Below are positions 23,301-35,519 of a stretch of 64,000 bases of DNA, in pieces; position 1 is the first letter of the stretch; every line of letters begins with the position of its first letter. The stretch is from assembly GCA_019426215.1 (NCBI GenBank), contig CM033399.1:27289022-27353021 (forward strand), given 5' to 3'. Below the pieces are notes generated by a model that ran no database searches, was not told the DNA's origin, and saw only the letters and a program-made list of their open reading frames with translations. A program made the position numbers and the translations under genes. The stretch is from Buddleja alternifolia (Eukaryota; Streptophyta; Magnoliopsida; Lamiales; Scrophulariaceae).

Positions 23301-24211
23301 CCCCACATAGGGATATGTTCACATCGTACACGAGTGGTAACTTTGGCAGAGTCAGAATGGCCAATCATGGTGTGACGGAGGTTATCGGCATGGGGAACAT
23401 TAACTTGGAAACTGACACAGGGTGCCGACTCATTCTGAGAAACGTCAGACATATTCCTGACATTCGGCTCAACATTATTTCCACTGGCAAGCTAGACGAT
23501 GACGGCTATGTCAGTCACTTTGGTGAAGGAAAATGGAAGCTCACCAAAGGTTCTCTGATTACTACAAAGGGTAAGAAAAAGAACTCACTCTACCTGATGC
23601 AAGCAAAATTATCCAATGGAGAGGTGAATGCAGCAGTCAATAATTCCTCCATTGAGCTATGGCATAAGAGGCTTAGACACTTAAGCCAAAAAGGCATGCA
23701 ACTTTTGGCTAAAAGAAACTCCTACCTGACGTCAGTGGGATAGAGCTACGAACTTGTGTTAATTGTTTAGCAGGAAAACAACACAGTTGCGTTCAAGAGC
23801 TTTTATCCGTCTAGAAAACCACATCCTCTGGACTTGGTGCATACTGATGTATGCTATATGAAAGACAAAACACTTGGTGGTGCAGGGTATTTTGTCACAT
23901 TCATTGATGATTTCTCAAGAAAGTTCTGGTGTTTTGCTTTGAAATCTAAAGACCATGTTATAATAGTCTTTAAGCATTTTCAAACAAAAGTTGAAAGAGA
24001 AACCGGAAGGAAGCTGAAGTGTATTCGTTCAGACAACGATGGCGAATACCAAGGTCCATTTGAACAGCATTGTCGTGACCATGGTATCAGGCTTGAGAAG
24101 AGTGTTCCAAAAACTCCACAACACAATGGTGTGGCGGAGAGGATGAACAGGACAATTTGTGAGCGGATCAAATGTATGTTATCACACTCAAAATTGTCCA
24201 AATCCTTTTAG
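23300..24211 (+). pseudogene. copia protease end and integrase, disrupted
   Basis: The frame from about 23300 carries the protease remainder and the pre-integrase zinc region (LWHKRLRHLSQKGM, then CVNC near 23758 in a shifted frame). The integrase core keeps the three acidic positions: LVHTDVC (23836-23856), RSDNDGEYQ (about 24028-24054) and NGVAERMNR (about 24124-24150). Stops at 23741-23743 and 24209-24211 and frame changes between them inactivate it. The second stop looks like a TGG-to-TAG change within an otherwise continuous frame. Confidence 0.88.
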
Positions 24212-24220
24212 GGTGAAGCA

Positions 24221-26354
24221 ATGAGGACTGCAGTTGACTTGATCAACCTTTCTCCATCAGCTCCTTTGGATGGTGACATTCCAGACAAAGTTTGGTCAGG
24301 GAAAGACGTTTCCTACAAACACTTGAGAGTGTTTGGCTACAGGGCGTTTGTTCATATTCCAAGAGATGAGAGATCCAAGCTTGATGAAAAAACCAAACCA
24401 TGTACCTTATTGGGCTATGGCCATGAAGAGTTTGGTTACAGACTTTGGGATCCGGTGAACAGAAAAGTTATTAGAAGTAGAGATGTTGTGTTTCTTGAGG
24501 AACAAACTTCTGATGATACAAAACAGAGTGAGAGGAGAGAATCTTCTCAGGAAGTTCCTGATGACTTAGATCCAGTTTCTTCGCGTACAACTTGGGATCA
24601 CGGGGGAGATGTACAGGACGAGCAGAATGATACAACTGATGATGAGCCAGTTGATGATCAGGTGCCACGTATACAGACTGATAATCCAGTTCCGCCACCA
24701 GAGGCGACGGTTATAAGGTCAACCAGACAGACACGTCCTTCGACTAGATATAATCCAGATGAGTATGTGATGCTCACTGATGGGGGAGAACCAGAGAGTT
24801 ACCCAGAGGCCATATCACATGATCAGAGAGATATGTGGATGGAGGCCATGAAAGAGGAGATGAAATCCTTACAAGAAAATCACACCTATGACTTGGTGAA
24901 GCTGCCTAAAGGCAAGAGAACACTAAAAAATAAGTGGGTGTACAAGTTGAAAAATGTGGAACATAGCTCACAACCCAGATATAAAGCAAGGCTGGTTGTG
25001 AAGGGTTTCAATCAGAAAAAGGGTGTTGATTTTGAAGAAATTTTCTCACCAGTGGTGAAGATATCTTCGATCAGAGTTGTTCTTGGGATCGCTGCCAGTC
25101 TCAATTTGGAGATTGAACAACTTGATGTGAAGACTGCATTTCTTCATGGAGATCTAGATGAAGAAATCTACATGGAGCAGCCGGAAGGGTTCAAAGTCAA
25201 AGGAAAAGAAAACCTGGTGTGCAGGTTGAAGAAAAGCTTGTACGGTCTGAAGCAAGCCCCTAGACAATGGTACAAGAAATTTGACTCATTCATGACAGAC
25301 CATGACTACACGAGGACCAGCTCAGATCACTGCGTATTCTTTAAGAAATTCTCAGATGGAGATTTTATCATTCTACTGTTATACGTTGATGACATGCTGA
25401 TTGTAGGTCATGATGCCAGCAAGATTGAGAAGCTGAAGAAAGAACTTGGCAAGTCTTTTGCGATGAAAGACTTGGGCCCGGCTAAGTAGATCCTTGGAAT
25501 GAAAAATCTCTAGGGATAGAGCTGACAAGAAGCTTTGGTTATCTCAAGAACAATACATTGAGAAAGTTCTTAAAAGATTCAACATGAGTAAATCGAAAAC
25601 GATTAGTACTCCACTTGCGGAACATTTCAAACTCAGCTCCGCGCAATGCCCCACAAGTGAGGAAGATAAACAAGAGATGAAGAAGATACCATATGCTTCT
25701 GCAGTTGGCAGTTTGATGTATGTTATGGTATGTACTAGACCCGATATTGCTCATGCAGTTAGCGTTGTTAGTCGCTATTTGTCTAACCCTGGCAAGGATC
25801 ACTGGGAAGCAGTGAAATGGATAATGTGGTATCTGAGAGGCACTTCGAGACTATGTCTAAGGTTTGGTGATGGCCAAACTATTTTAGAAGGGTACACAGA
25901 TGCAGACATGGCTGGAGATATTGATTCCAGGAAGTCCACGTCCGGATACTTGATTATCTTTGCAGGGGGAGCTATTTCTTGGCAGTCGAAACTTCCAAAA
26001 TGCATGGCATTATCCACAACAGAAGCCGAGTACATTGCTGTGACTGAAGCATGTAAAGAGGTGTTGTGGTTGAAGAAGTTTCTAGAGGAGTTGGACTTGA
26101 AGCAGGAAAAATATAGGCTCTACTGTGACAGTCAGAGCGCGATCCACTTGAGTAAAAATTTGACTTTCCACTCAAGGTCCAAACACATAGATGTGAGATA
26201 CCATTGGATCCGGGATGTTCTTGACAAAAAATTGATACAGCTTGATAAAGTGCATACGGATGATAATGGCGCAGATATGCTCACAAAGTCTTTGCCAAGA
26301 GAAAAGCTTGAAGTTTGCAAAAGCGAAGCGGGCTTGGTTGTGCCCCCCACATGA
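24221..26354 (+). pseudogene. copia integrase end, reverse transcriptase and RNase H
   Basis: A 422-codon open frame (24221-25489) holds the integrase C-terminus, an acidic linker and most of the reverse transcriptase: KARLVVKGFNQKKGVDFEE, QLDVKTAFLHGDLDEEIYM, SLYGLKQAPRQWY and the catalytic YVDD at 25382-25393. A TAG at 25487 and a one-base shift near 25505 end it. The frame from 25584 continues with RPDIAHAV (thumb) and RNase H (TDADMAGDIDSRKSTSGY, ALSTTEAEY, YCDSQSAI, HSRSKHIDVRYHWIRD) to the stop at 26354. Order and motifs fit the Tnt1/Tork group. Confidence 0.92.
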
Positions 26355-26370
26355 GTTGGAGGGGGAGAAT

Positions 26371-26966
26371 TGTTGGGTCCCACCCATGTGGGTGGCCATA
26401 TAAAGGTGGCTGGTTTTGTTGAAAAACTTGCAGCCACTTTCTTTGAAAATAAAAATGGGCAAATGACATATGGCATGACATAGTAAGTGTTGAAAATTGC
26501 CATGCATTTTCCCTATAAATAGAGGCTCTCTTTGCCATTCTCTACACACCATCAACGAGAGCTAGAGAGAGAAATAGAGAGAAAGAGAGAAAAAATAAGA
26601 GGGAAAAATTGGGAGAAGAAAAATAAGATTGAGAGAGTGTTCTATTTTTCTTCTACAATTTCAAGTTTCTAAACTTGATGTATTTGTAATCCAAGGGATA
26701 TTCTCTTGAAGATTTTGTGTATCCCCTACTTATTTTAGTGAGAAATTGTGTAAGCCCATTATTGTTATAGTGGAGGTTTTTGACTTCGGTCCCGTGGTTT
26801 TTTCCCGATTTGGGTTTTCCACGTAAAAACTCTTGTCTCGTTTATTCTATTTCTTTCTATCGTATTATCGTTGGAATGGTCCCATTTTTATCCAGTTAGT
26901 GGGGAAAAGAATTATATCGCTTCCGCGTTACGCCGGTGTCATTTATTTTGGCACTCTTTCCCAACA
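26371..26966 (+). repeat. Right copia LTR
   Basis: A 596-bp LTR starting TGTTGGGTCC and ending TTTCCCAACA. It contains CCCTATAAATAGAGG (TATA box) and the roughly 45-base segment missing from the left copy. It follows the polypurine tract directly and is followed by GTAAG. Confidence 0.92.
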
Positions 26967-26971
26967 GTAAG

Positions 26972-29143
26972 TGGCCCACCTATTTTTCTCAATCAATTGG
27001 GTCAATTTATACAAAAGTAATATTCTACTTTTATCTCTGTTTCTCTTTCAAACAACGATTGTTAGGGTTCTGAGGGTAAGGTGAATCACACTTTTTCTGA
27101 CAGTTATTTGTCATTTGATCCTATGGTGATATGTGTGTCGTATTTTTCGCCAAGATATTTGCTCAGTTTTTGCCTCGCCTGCGTTCTCTTAATGCGCTGG
27201 TTGTCGGCTGTATGAGACCATATTGTCTGATGCGCGCAGTTTGCATGCTAGAAAAGGGAGTCATTATGTCGATGGATTATTTATATGAAATAAGAATGTT
27301 ACAGGGTAATGCATGTGCACTTCAGTATGTTCAAAGAAAATTGTGACATTGCATGTTTTGTGTAGTCTTTGCTATACAAAAAAAAAGTAAGAAAAAAAAA
27401 AGCACTTGTACGTATGTTTGAAAATGAAGTTTATCCTTGTTTATAACTTTAGGAGTAATAAAATGGATGAGTTCAATTTGCTACCAATTCAATCAACCTT
27501 GAATAAGATTATATGCTTGCTAATGATATAAAAATTTGGCTACAATGTAAATTACATTTGAGTACAATACACAAATGTCTGGACTAAAATAGTCATTTGA
27601 GGCAACTAACATTGTTGATTTATGTGCGACTATCCATGTGGTAAATTTATACATTTTCAATAATTTAAATATAAAGAGCATGGGATGCTGATATTTTGTT
27701 TTTTATAGGGTAATTTTTATACAAGAAGACCAATTTGAATTTGAAGAGGGTTTGTCATGTACCTTGCTAAGAGCTTATTGTCTGACATGCGGTCCATGAG
27801 AAGATGTGGGCAAAAACCCTTGAAAGGTTCCCCAATATATCAAAGGTTGGTTCTTCACTTTTTACTTCAAATTTTAGTTGATAATTAGAAGGTGAGTATA
27901 ATAATTTTCAAAAATGATTCGCAAATTTGCCAAAAAGATTTTTGGGCATGAACAGGGGTTATTACTTAACTTCTGGTTGATCCACCATTCCAGTTCCTAA
28001 AGGTGATTCCCCTCAATACCTTTTGCGTTCCTTCTTGTTTCTCTGTTGCCTTGCTCCTGCGTATCATTTTCTCTACCCTTTGCGCCAAGTAGTTTGTTTT
28101 AAGTGCATTTTGCATGTCATTGTTATCATGTAGACTTTTCAGTTTAGCGTATGTCAGATTTTTGAGAGTACTGACCGGTTCAGGTGAGCATTAGTTGGAG
28201 AAAATTGATTTTAGTTTTATTGGAGGTAATTCTTTCCTTTTCCGATTTGATGGTCTTATGGTGATTACGGATTCTGCGGATCTTAATTACGAAAGTAAGC
28301 GTATTGTTTGGATGATTCTGATTTTTCATGTTCGATTGATAGAGCTAGGTTGACACAGATAGGCAGACGAGGGAGCTGTGGCATAGCTTAAGGTGGAAAG
28401 CTTTGATTTTCATCCTTTCTTTTCTATATCTCTGCTTCTTGGAGAATCCTTTCTTTCATGCGGGTAGGACTCTGTACATGTGGATGCCCCTTCTACGGTA
28501 TGTAATTTTTGAATTGCGTGCATCGTTTCTTTCTTGTTTGTTCCTTTAAAGATATTACGGATAGTTTGGTTTCGTGTTCTCAAATTAGAATTCTTTCAAA
28601 ACTAAGAAATCTTGAAAGAAACATGGTATCTTAGATGTGAACCTAGAGGGGATCCAACGTTGGTCTGACTTCTTGGATTGATTTCATTGTACACCTAGTT
28701 TTATGGCAATTATCTGGGCTCTGCGCCTTATATTGATCTTATTCAGTTACACTTCTTAGTTTTTAATTGATCTATCAAATCCTCGTTCAGTTGATGAACT
28801 GCATTTTTGTGTTCAATCTTGCATTTTGATTCAAGGATGATCTGGTGGTGTATTTTTCTATGAAAAAGTGTGTTGAGGTGAGAGAATCATATGGGTTAAT
28901 TGGATCAAAGAAAGTAAAACAATCATATTAGTTGAAAAAGTGTGTTAAAAAATGTGTTGAAGTAATAGAATCATGTCTCTAAGTTCTGAATATAGTCTGA
29001 CATCTTTCCTTATTTTCGCATTTTTCCCCCGCATTTGTAGTGTTTTAAATTATACTTTTTTTCCAGTCTCAATAAACAACTATAATGCAAGAGTGGGTAT
29101 GTGTGTACTTGGACTGATTTATGGAATTTTATATTTCGTTCAG
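26972..29143. other. Intron-like or intergenic DNA before the Ycf23-like exons
   Basis: A T-rich plus-strand sequence with many splice-like sites but no exon that I can tie to a family. The 71-codon frame at 27131-27346 is not recognised. If the downstream gene fragment carried its first exon, it should be here, but I could not find it. Confidence 0.4.
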
Positions 29144-29700
29144 ATCATCTCAGGGTTGCAGAATTTGGACAGAGATAATGTAGCTTCTGTTGTTACTGCT
29201 GCGGATAAGGTTAGTTTTGTCATCATTTAACGTCGTGTACTTTAATTAAGCTTTCAGTTAAATGGATGAAGATAGATAAAATTATATTGCATCAGAACTA
29301 CATTGCGATTTCTACCAAAGAGTAAAATGTTTACTTATGAGTTTCATTTGTTAGTTCGATTCGCTCTAAGATTTCCAACATCAATTTGTTCTCCAATATT
29401 CTTCCCATTAATTAATGATTTGATTCCTATTTCCTATACAGGGTGGGGCAACTCATGTCGATATTGCATGTGATGCAGGGCCGGTAAAACTCGCGACTAC
29501 CTTGACTGCTCTTCCAGTAAGTGCCTATGAATATTGACCTGTTAATAGATTTGTCGTTTTAAGCTTTATTGATGTCATTATGAAATACTTCCTTGTAAGA
29601 AATGTTTGTTTAGAGTCTCGAATATAGAATTGCTCGTCTGAATAGCAAATCCATGTGTTTGCAGATTTGTGTTTCATCTGTAGATCCAACAGCATTTCCG
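29144..29700 (+). pseudogene. Ycf23-like (DUF561) nuclear gene fragment, three exons
   Basis: Three short exons with good splice borders join in phase 0. Exon at 29144-29209 (after TTCGTTCAG, before GTTAGT) encodes IISGLQNLDRDNVASVVTAA. Exon at 29442-29516 (after CTATACAG, before GTAAGT) encodes GGATHVDIACDAGPVKLATT. Exon at 29665-29700 (after TTTGCAG, donor-like GTGCTG) encodes ICVSSVDPTAFP. Together they match the N-terminal beta/alpha region of Ycf23-type proteins (plastid-encoded in algae, nuclear DUF561 proteins in plants), whose function is unknown. The transit peptide exon and the last two thirds of the barrel are not found nearby. I infer a captured or truncated fragment. Confidence 0.72.
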
Positions 29701-29716
29701 GTGCTGATTAAAGCTT

Positions 29717-32327
29717 TTTGACATATACCTATCTCGGTCTCTGGTGTATATGTGTTCTAAGGAAGTAGAAGGGTGACTTGGTTTAAAGCTGCCCATAAAA
29801 TGTTGTCGGTTTCTATAGCTCTGACGATTTACTTCTTGCAGGGTTGTCCCGCTGTTGTTCAGCAATTAAGGGTGACACTTTCGTATAATTAATTCATTAA
29901 TTAATTATAATATCCACGTGTTGTTTTGATTAATCTTGAATTTTATTTTAATAAATTACTTAGTAAGAGCACATGGAAATTGCGATAGCAAAGAAGGAAA
30001 CAGGGGAGACAGGATTGAGCTGGGAATAGTACAAGAAAATGGAGTTTACACAATATGTAAGAACTAAGAAGTTTCCTTACCCCCCATATTATCATATCAT
30101 CCTTACTATATGTGGTAGCTAAAATGATTACAAAAGTTGAGTTTCAGGAGGTTGAGAATGAAAACCTTATTGGAAGAGTCGTTGCCATCCACTCCGGACT
30201 GAAATGTTAGGACTTAATTCATTTTTTGTAGCTCGGTGTTTCTTTTGATGACTAAGCTTGGTTATTAAGTCATAGTATTTGCAGGCATAAAATTTCCGCC
30301 TTCTATTGGTTTTTTATTTTTCTTTACCAATTTCAAATTCCAATTGTTATTATGTTTACCTAAAGCTACACTATTAGACCCTACTATGTGTTAAGTATGC
30401 ACATGTTTCATCCTTGAAGATTGCAATGGAAAGGAAAATGGACAGAGGCTAATTCAATTCTAGGTTTGGGTATGGGTGAAATTGATTACGTGTATTTATT
30501 TTACAACTTTGGTTGATACATATCCGGCTTAAATAAGTGTGTGGTGAGAACTGTCTCTTCATTTAAAGATGTTATTTCAAGAAGCGAGAAACTGCTATTT
30601 AGAAAGTTGCAATTCTTTCCATTAACTTGTGCAGAATAATTGCTGATAAATTAATTTTCACGCCCATATCTAAAATAAGTTTGATGCTTAAATCGCTTTG
30701 ATTTCAATTACATTTAGTTTAATAAGATCATATACATGCAAGTGGATTCTAATACATTCATGGTTGCTGTTTTTGTACTTGAGGGTGTGAAATAGAATTT
30801 GGTTAGCGAGGCCTTTAGGGGTGATTTATGACAGTGATAAGGATGAAAGTGGATTGTTTGAATCTTTGATTTTGATGTATTTTCGGGTCGTCTGGGTTGA
30901 AAGTGGATCTCTGTGGATCATGTGTGTATTTTTTCTTGTTATTGTTGATGGTGAGTTGTTTGAATTATTAAATTGTGCGTGCAATGATTTTATGACTCAG
31001 TAAAAAAAAAGTTCTTTGATTGTGAATATCTATATATTAGTTTTTAAGTGCAGTTTCTGAAGAAAATTATTCTTACAGAACATGAATATGTCTATGTACC
31101 TCTACAGTATTTCATTTCAGATTTGATCTAAAAACGAGAACTATTACTCTTCAGGTAACCAGAAACTGTCAAAGTTCAATTGAGACCACAAAATACAAAC
31201 GTTTTCATTTTCTTGTACAAGTAATTAATAACTAATTACATATATGAATTAAGCACACAAAAATCGCATTAATTAGTGAATAAGTTGTGTTATGAAGTGA
31301 AACTTACTCATTTTACCTTTATTATTAGAATGTGAATGGGGGAACGTTTGCAACGGGTGTACTTTTGAAGTACGGATAATTGCACGCGTTGCGCAATAAA
31401 TGTACAGTGATTTTGAGTTGGCAAGTAAAAGCCATAACCTTGACAAATGATCATTGTCTTAGTAGGGAAGATGAGCATGCTCGTATTGAGAATTCGATAA
31501 TTAGTTAACTCTTTCATACATGAAATTAATTTATACAGTACAACTTTGTTTGTTTATGAGTATTAATATATATATATATATACGTATGATAAAGCAGGGT
31601 GTTTTTTTGCACTATCATAATGGAGTTTGGTGAGTGAATGGTGAGTGAATGCTTTATCAAGGGCATTTGGGAATGTTCATTTGGAAGATTGGATTATTCG
31701 TGAACGTGAGTTTGTTAACTTTCCTTTAACATTCGAATGTGAGTTTTTGATTATGGCTTCGGGCAGATTAGGGGATAGGGTACTCTCTCAACTCAGTTCT
31801 CTATTTACTCTGAGGTTTTTATTTTTTTATTTTTTAAATGTGAGTTGTTTTTCTTTCTTTGTAATTTATGAATAAATTCGAGATGAACTTTGGATGTATC
31901 ATTTTGTAATCAAATTTAACTACTTTGACATAAGATCTATTCAAATTTTCAACAAATTTATGCCTCTTTCCATATTCCTGGAATTGGTGATTAAAAGGGT
32001 TAGATATTTAATTAAGTGATAAAAAGAAAATTATTTTTTATAAATTCTTATTAAAAAATTATATTTAAAAAATTTAATCAAACACATTATCTAATGTTGG
32101 ACAAGGACAATGATTTTATGGGACTTTAATTCAATAGAAAAATGCAAAGAAGCTATTCTGGTACCTGATCCGTGTTTTAGAAGGATATTTGAAACATTCT
32201 AAATAATAAAACTAGGTTCATTTGGGCTCACAATTACAAATAAAGCAAAATTTTCCTCTCTATAAAACCTACTTCAATACAGTGAATCCCAATCACCAGA
32301 ACTTAGACGTTTAGTCTGGACAATTTG
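29717..32327. other. Non-coding DNA between the Ycf23-like fragment and the Helitron end
   Basis: No further exon is recognised. A possible acceptor-exon at about 29842 (CTTGCAG then GGTTGTCCCGCTGTTG) does not match the family. Short frames at 30821-31003 and 31645-31875 are T-rich and not gene-like. A (TA)n tract lies at about 31565-31582. Confidence 0.4.
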
Positions 32328-32358
32328 CACTGCGCGTAGCGTGGTGTACTCTCGACTA

Positions 32359-32359
<1 letters not shown>
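32328..32359 (+). mobile_element. Helitron 3' terminus (hairpin plus CTAG)
   Basis: An 8-bp stem (CACTGCGC 32328-32335, GCGTGGTG 32339-32346, loop GTA, two G-T pairs) is followed nine bases later by CTAG (32356-32359) and then T. This is the rolling-circle transposon end: short GC-rich hairpin, CTRR, insertion before T. The two wobble pairs look like C-to-T decay of a perfect stem. The element body should lie to the left on the plus strand; I could not fix its 5' TC end, so its length is unknown. Confidence 0.8.

Positions 32360-32394
<35 letters not shown>
32360..32394. repeat. (TA)n microsatellite next to the Helitron end
   Basis: Alternating TA tract beginning immediately at the T that follows CTAG. 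Confidence 0.92.
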
Positions 32395-32398
<4 letters not shown>

Positions 32399-33574
32399 TC
32401 TTGAGTCTCAGTGCCATAAGACATGAAACTATTTCCATGTTGCCATTTGACTAAAACGTGTTAAATACCTTATGTATAATGACCTAATCTAATTGCCTCT
32501 AGTAGATGCATTTGAGACTAGCTATATGTATATTTTATACAATTCATAAATAGGTGAAAATAGTGGATCCGCATTGAATATAAATTCACAAATAAATATT
32601 TATTAGCCGAAAGTGCAGAGGGTGAAATGTGAAGGAGCCTTGTTGGATAGTACACATTTATTATACCAGCTTACAAGACTGCGGTTAGCAATTAATGTTG
32701 ATGATACTCAATTATCATTTTATTTATGAGACTCCCTATTTCTAATTTTTTTTTCAAGAACTTAACAGATAGTACTATATATTATTGTGAGAGGTGAAAA
32801 ATAAATACTTTATAATTTAATTGATTCATAAATCAGTCTCATTTAGAACATAATGCCAAGTTAGGTTTTATATTCTCTAGTCTAATCTTTTTCTCTTCGA
32901 TTATTTTATCTCCAATTATACTATTTACTATTTTCTTTTACTTATCAACCTTCAAATAAACAAGACAGGAAGCTACACTGTGATATATGCTAACTACTAA
33001 TATTATTTGAATATTTTAATTACACACTTCGAGTATTTCAAAGCAGTTATTACTTTGTTATAAAGAATGATAATTAGGTTACAGCCTTACACTACTAATT
33101 TGCTAGCTAGTTCTAACAACAAAGTACTAGCAAAACAATAAATCCAAATTAATCACATTCAATAAAAATGCATTCAATACTATTCTTTTTACCACTCAAA
33201 ACTAATTTGCCATTTATTGTATTTCAAGTAATTAAACCAATACAAAGATATACTACGTACATTTCATGAAAATAAAAGGGGAGGAAAGAAAAATAATAGA
33301 AACTAAAAGGATTACCTATATCATATTCCTCATTGATAAAAGGTATAAACTATAAATAAACCTTCAACACACAAAGTGATGATTCATTGTGAGACACCTT
33401 AATTTATCTCAATAACCAAATTAATCCCTCAATTTGTAAGATGATCAATTTGGACCTTAAAGAAGGTACCTTTCAGAAGGAATCATTAAAAAGAAACATT
33501 GTATGATACCTTATTATGCATCATATTCACAAATTAAACCTCCCAATTGTCCTAATTAACCCCATTAATCATTT
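32395..33574. other. Intergenic DNA downstream of CYP86A
   Basis: AT-rich, no coding region. The part nearest 33574 will hold the 3' UTR and polyadenylation region of the minus-strand P450; AATAAG-like sequence on the minus strand near 33515 is a weak candidate signal. Confidence 0.45.
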
Positions 33575-35197
33575 TCACTTGTGCATTAGAGATACATTAC
33601 TGAGACACTCCCCCTCACGTGACTCCATCAGGCAACAATCTTTGCCAATTTTGTTCAATATGGGAGCCAAGTCCCTAGGATGAACATTCACCTTGAGACC
33701 ATCCTTCATGAACAATGTCAAAGACATTTTTTGCTCCACCTTGTGCCCTGGCGCCAATGAAAGCCGGTGGGGAAGCAACACGGCCGCTGCAATCGACATC
33801 ATCTGCAAGTAGGCTAAATCCTTTCCCAAACATATCCTCGGCCCTGCGTTAAATGCAACAAATTGGAATTGGTCTTTCGTTTCAAATCTCTTGGCATCCT
33901 CGGACAACCATCTTTCCGGCTTGAATTCTAGGCAATCATCGCCCCATACGAACTTCATTCGGCCAGTTGAATAGATTGAGTAAGTAATATTTGAGCCAGC
34001 AGGCACAAATGTCCCATCCGGCAGTACATCATCAGCAATGACATGCTTAGAGTCTTCAGGCACAGAAGGGTACAACCTAAGTGTCTCCGACAAAGCTGCC
34101 TTAAGGTATATCAGTCGGTCAACTTCCTCAAACACCAGAGGATCATCGAGCCATTTTGAGGTGTCACCGCCACGGGTTTCCATTAAAATGGAGCAAATTT
34201 CAACTAAGATTTTCTCTTCCACTCTAGGATTTAAGGTGACCAACCAGAAGAACCAGCTAAGCGCCACCGAGGAGGTGTCACGACCAGCTAGGATAAAATT
34301 AAGCACAACTTGTTGGAGGAATTCATCGGTATAAGATTCCTTTTTCTTCATGAACCGAGATAACAAATCATCACCACTTTGGTGACTTGCCAATTCAAGC
34401 TTACGCGTACTAATGACATTGGTCATGTAATCATCGACGTGCTTTAAGTTGTGTCTCAAGTTGAGCTCCATTCCAAGCCGGAGCCATTTCTTGAATTTCC
34501 AAATAAACTCCGGTAAAATAAAGCGTTGCAACGTGGCTTCGGTGGCTCCATCAAAAGCCATAGCGAAGCTATTCTCGGGTAACCCCGGAGCGAGAGTTTG
34601 TGGATCCTTCCCGAAAGCCAACCCACATATGTTATCGAAAGTGAGCCGTAACAAGAGGTCTTGTAGATCCACCGGCTTGCCCTCGAGCTCAGCCGTATTC
34701 AGGATCGGACAGAACCTATTCTTGATGGCTCGCCTCACCCAACGAGCCATGGCTTGCCTGAGTGTCCGGGTGGTGAATTCCAGTGCAGCAGTCTTACGCT
34801 GGAACAGCCACGTGTCGCCATCAGAATTGAAGATGCCCTGCCCCAACAAATCATGAAATACAGCTTGCCAGGTAGGGCCTTTGGGGTAATTATCGAACCT
34901 AACCTTCAAAATGTGCTCTAAATTCTTGGGGTCGCACGTCACAGTCACGAGGCCCTGTTTCCGGGCCAAAAATGGAATTGCAAATATACAAGTCTGATAC
35001 GTACCGCCGCAGGCCCCGAGATTCTCCGTGATCCATTCATGAAGGCGGTTTTGGTTCTCAATTAGGCCCGGAAGGCTACCTAAAACGGGCCACAATTTTG
35101 GGCCCATGGGCCCCTTCAAAGACCTTGTACTTGATCTGAACCACACATAATAAGCTGCTACGAATGCTAGAACCATCATGGCCATTGATATATCCAT
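33575..35197 (-). CDS. CYP86A: Cytochrome P450 CYP86A subfamily, fatty acid omega-hydroxylase
   Basis: A single uninterrupted 540-residue frame. CYP86A enzymes sit in the ER membrane and use NADPH-P450 reductase to hydroxylate the terminal carbon of C16-C18 fatty acids, feeding cutin and suberin. Seen here: an N-terminal membrane anchor (about residues 5-20), the I-helix oxygen-binding motif AGRDTSS (304-310), the K-helix ETLR (371-374) within [23 protein letters not shown] (425-430) and the heme loop [10 protein letters not shown] (449-458, ligand Cys456). The blocks [26 protein letters not shown] and [12 protein letters not shown] are hallmark CYP86A sequence, and length fits the subfamily. 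The ATG at 35197 starts the anchor and no upstream ATG lies in the predicted leader. After KGP there is a small extra segment (MGPK) relative to the CYP86A proteins I know, and the extreme C-terminus (after HPRDL) is the variable part. Which paralogue it is cannot be settled here. Confidence 0.97.
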   Translation of the reverse strand: MDISMAMMVLAFVAAYYVWFRSSTRSLKGPMGPKLWPVLGSLPGLIENQNRLHEWITENLGACGGTYQTCIFAIPFLARKQGLVTVTCDPKNLEHILKVRFDNYPKGPTWQAVFHDLLGQGIFNSDGDTWLFQRKTAALEFTTRTLRQAMARWVRRAIKNRFCPILNTAELEGKPVDLQDLLLRLTFDNICGLAFGKDPQTLAPGLPENSFAMAFDGATEATLQRFILPEFIWKFKKWLRLGMELNLRHNLKHVDDYMTNVISTRKLELASHQSGDDLLSRFMKKKESYTDEFLQQVVLNFILAGRDTSSVALSWFFWLVTLNPRVEEKILVEICSILMETRGGDTSKWLDDPLVFEEVDRLIYLKAALSETLRLYPSVPEDSKHVIADDVLPDGTFVPAGSNITYSIYSTGRMKFVWGDDCLEFKPERWLSEDAKRFETKDQFQFVAFNAGPRICLGKDLAYLQMMSIAAAVLLPHRLSLAPGHKVEQKMSLTLFMKDGLKVNVHPRDLAPILNKIGKDCCLMESREGECLSNVSLMHK

Positions 35198-35287
35198 CTT
35201 TTCTCGATCGAAAACCAGAGAAGAAAGATAAAACCACCTTTATTTGAACAATGACTCAACGGAAAACCAATTAAAGAAAAACCAGAA

Positions 35288-35291
<4 letters not shown>

Positions 35292-35318
<27 letters not shown>
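35292..35318. repeat. (GT)n microsatellite in the CYP86A leader
   Basis: About 13 GT units on the plus strand, (AC)n in the sense of the gene, lying between the predicted TATA box and the ATG. With the neighbouring CT-rich sequence it makes the 5' UTR pyrimidine-rich, which is common in plant leaders. Length variation between individuals is likely. Confidence 0.9.
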
Positions 35319-35325
<7 letters not shown>

Positions 35326-35439
35326 AAAGCAAAGAAGAAAAATGAAAAAAAGACAGAAGGTGGGTACAATATGAGTGAGAGAGAGTTTATGGGACGAGAG
35401 ATCTGTGAGTGACAGAGGTGAAGAAATAAAGTGATTTGA

Positions 35440-35445
35440 TTTATA
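35440..35445 (-). promoter_or_regulatory. Probable TATA box of CYP86A
   Basis: On the minus strand the sequence reads CTCTATAAATC, a good plant TATA box about 243 bases upstream of the ATG. It would place transcription start near 35410 and give a leader of about 210 bases without an upstream ATG. A second TATA-like motif (TCTATATAG, about 35504-35512) lies further out. Confidence 0.55.
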
Positions 35446-35519
35446 GAGAAAATAAAAGAGTGGCATTAAATAAGGCGGGGTCGGGCTATTGTTGAATCTT
35501 TCACTATATAGATACAAAC

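Larger units (their letters stand above)
20190..26966 (+). mobile_element. Ty1/copia LTR retrotransposon (Tnt1/Tork-like), decayed
   Basis: A full element bounded by LTRs that start TGTTG and end CCCAACA, flanked by the 5-bp duplication GTAAG (20185-20189, 26967-26971). The primer-binding site, gag remnant, protease, integrase, reverse transcriptase and RNase H follow in copia order, and a polypurine tract (GGAGGGGGAG, 26358-26367) precedes the right LTR. The two LTRs differ at roughly 15-20 sites by eye over about 550 bases, apart from one deletion, so insertion is not very recent. The gag N-terminus is missing: only about 140 bases separate the primer site from the mid-gag frame. Frameshifts and stops make it inactive. 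Confidence 0.93.

Noticed and set aside
29842..29885. Further Ycf23-like exon
   Set aside because: A good acceptor is present (CTTGCAG) but the encoded GCPAVVQQLR does not fit the family at that position.
33575..35197. Plus-strand frames within the P450 (34038-34334, 34449-34856)
   Set aside because: They are antisense shadows of a complete, motif-bearing CYP86A frame.
35176..35517. 113-codon minus-strand frame upstream of CYP86A
   Set aside because: It runs through the TATA region and the (AC)n leader and overlaps the P450 start in another frame; most of it lies upstream of the likely transcription start.
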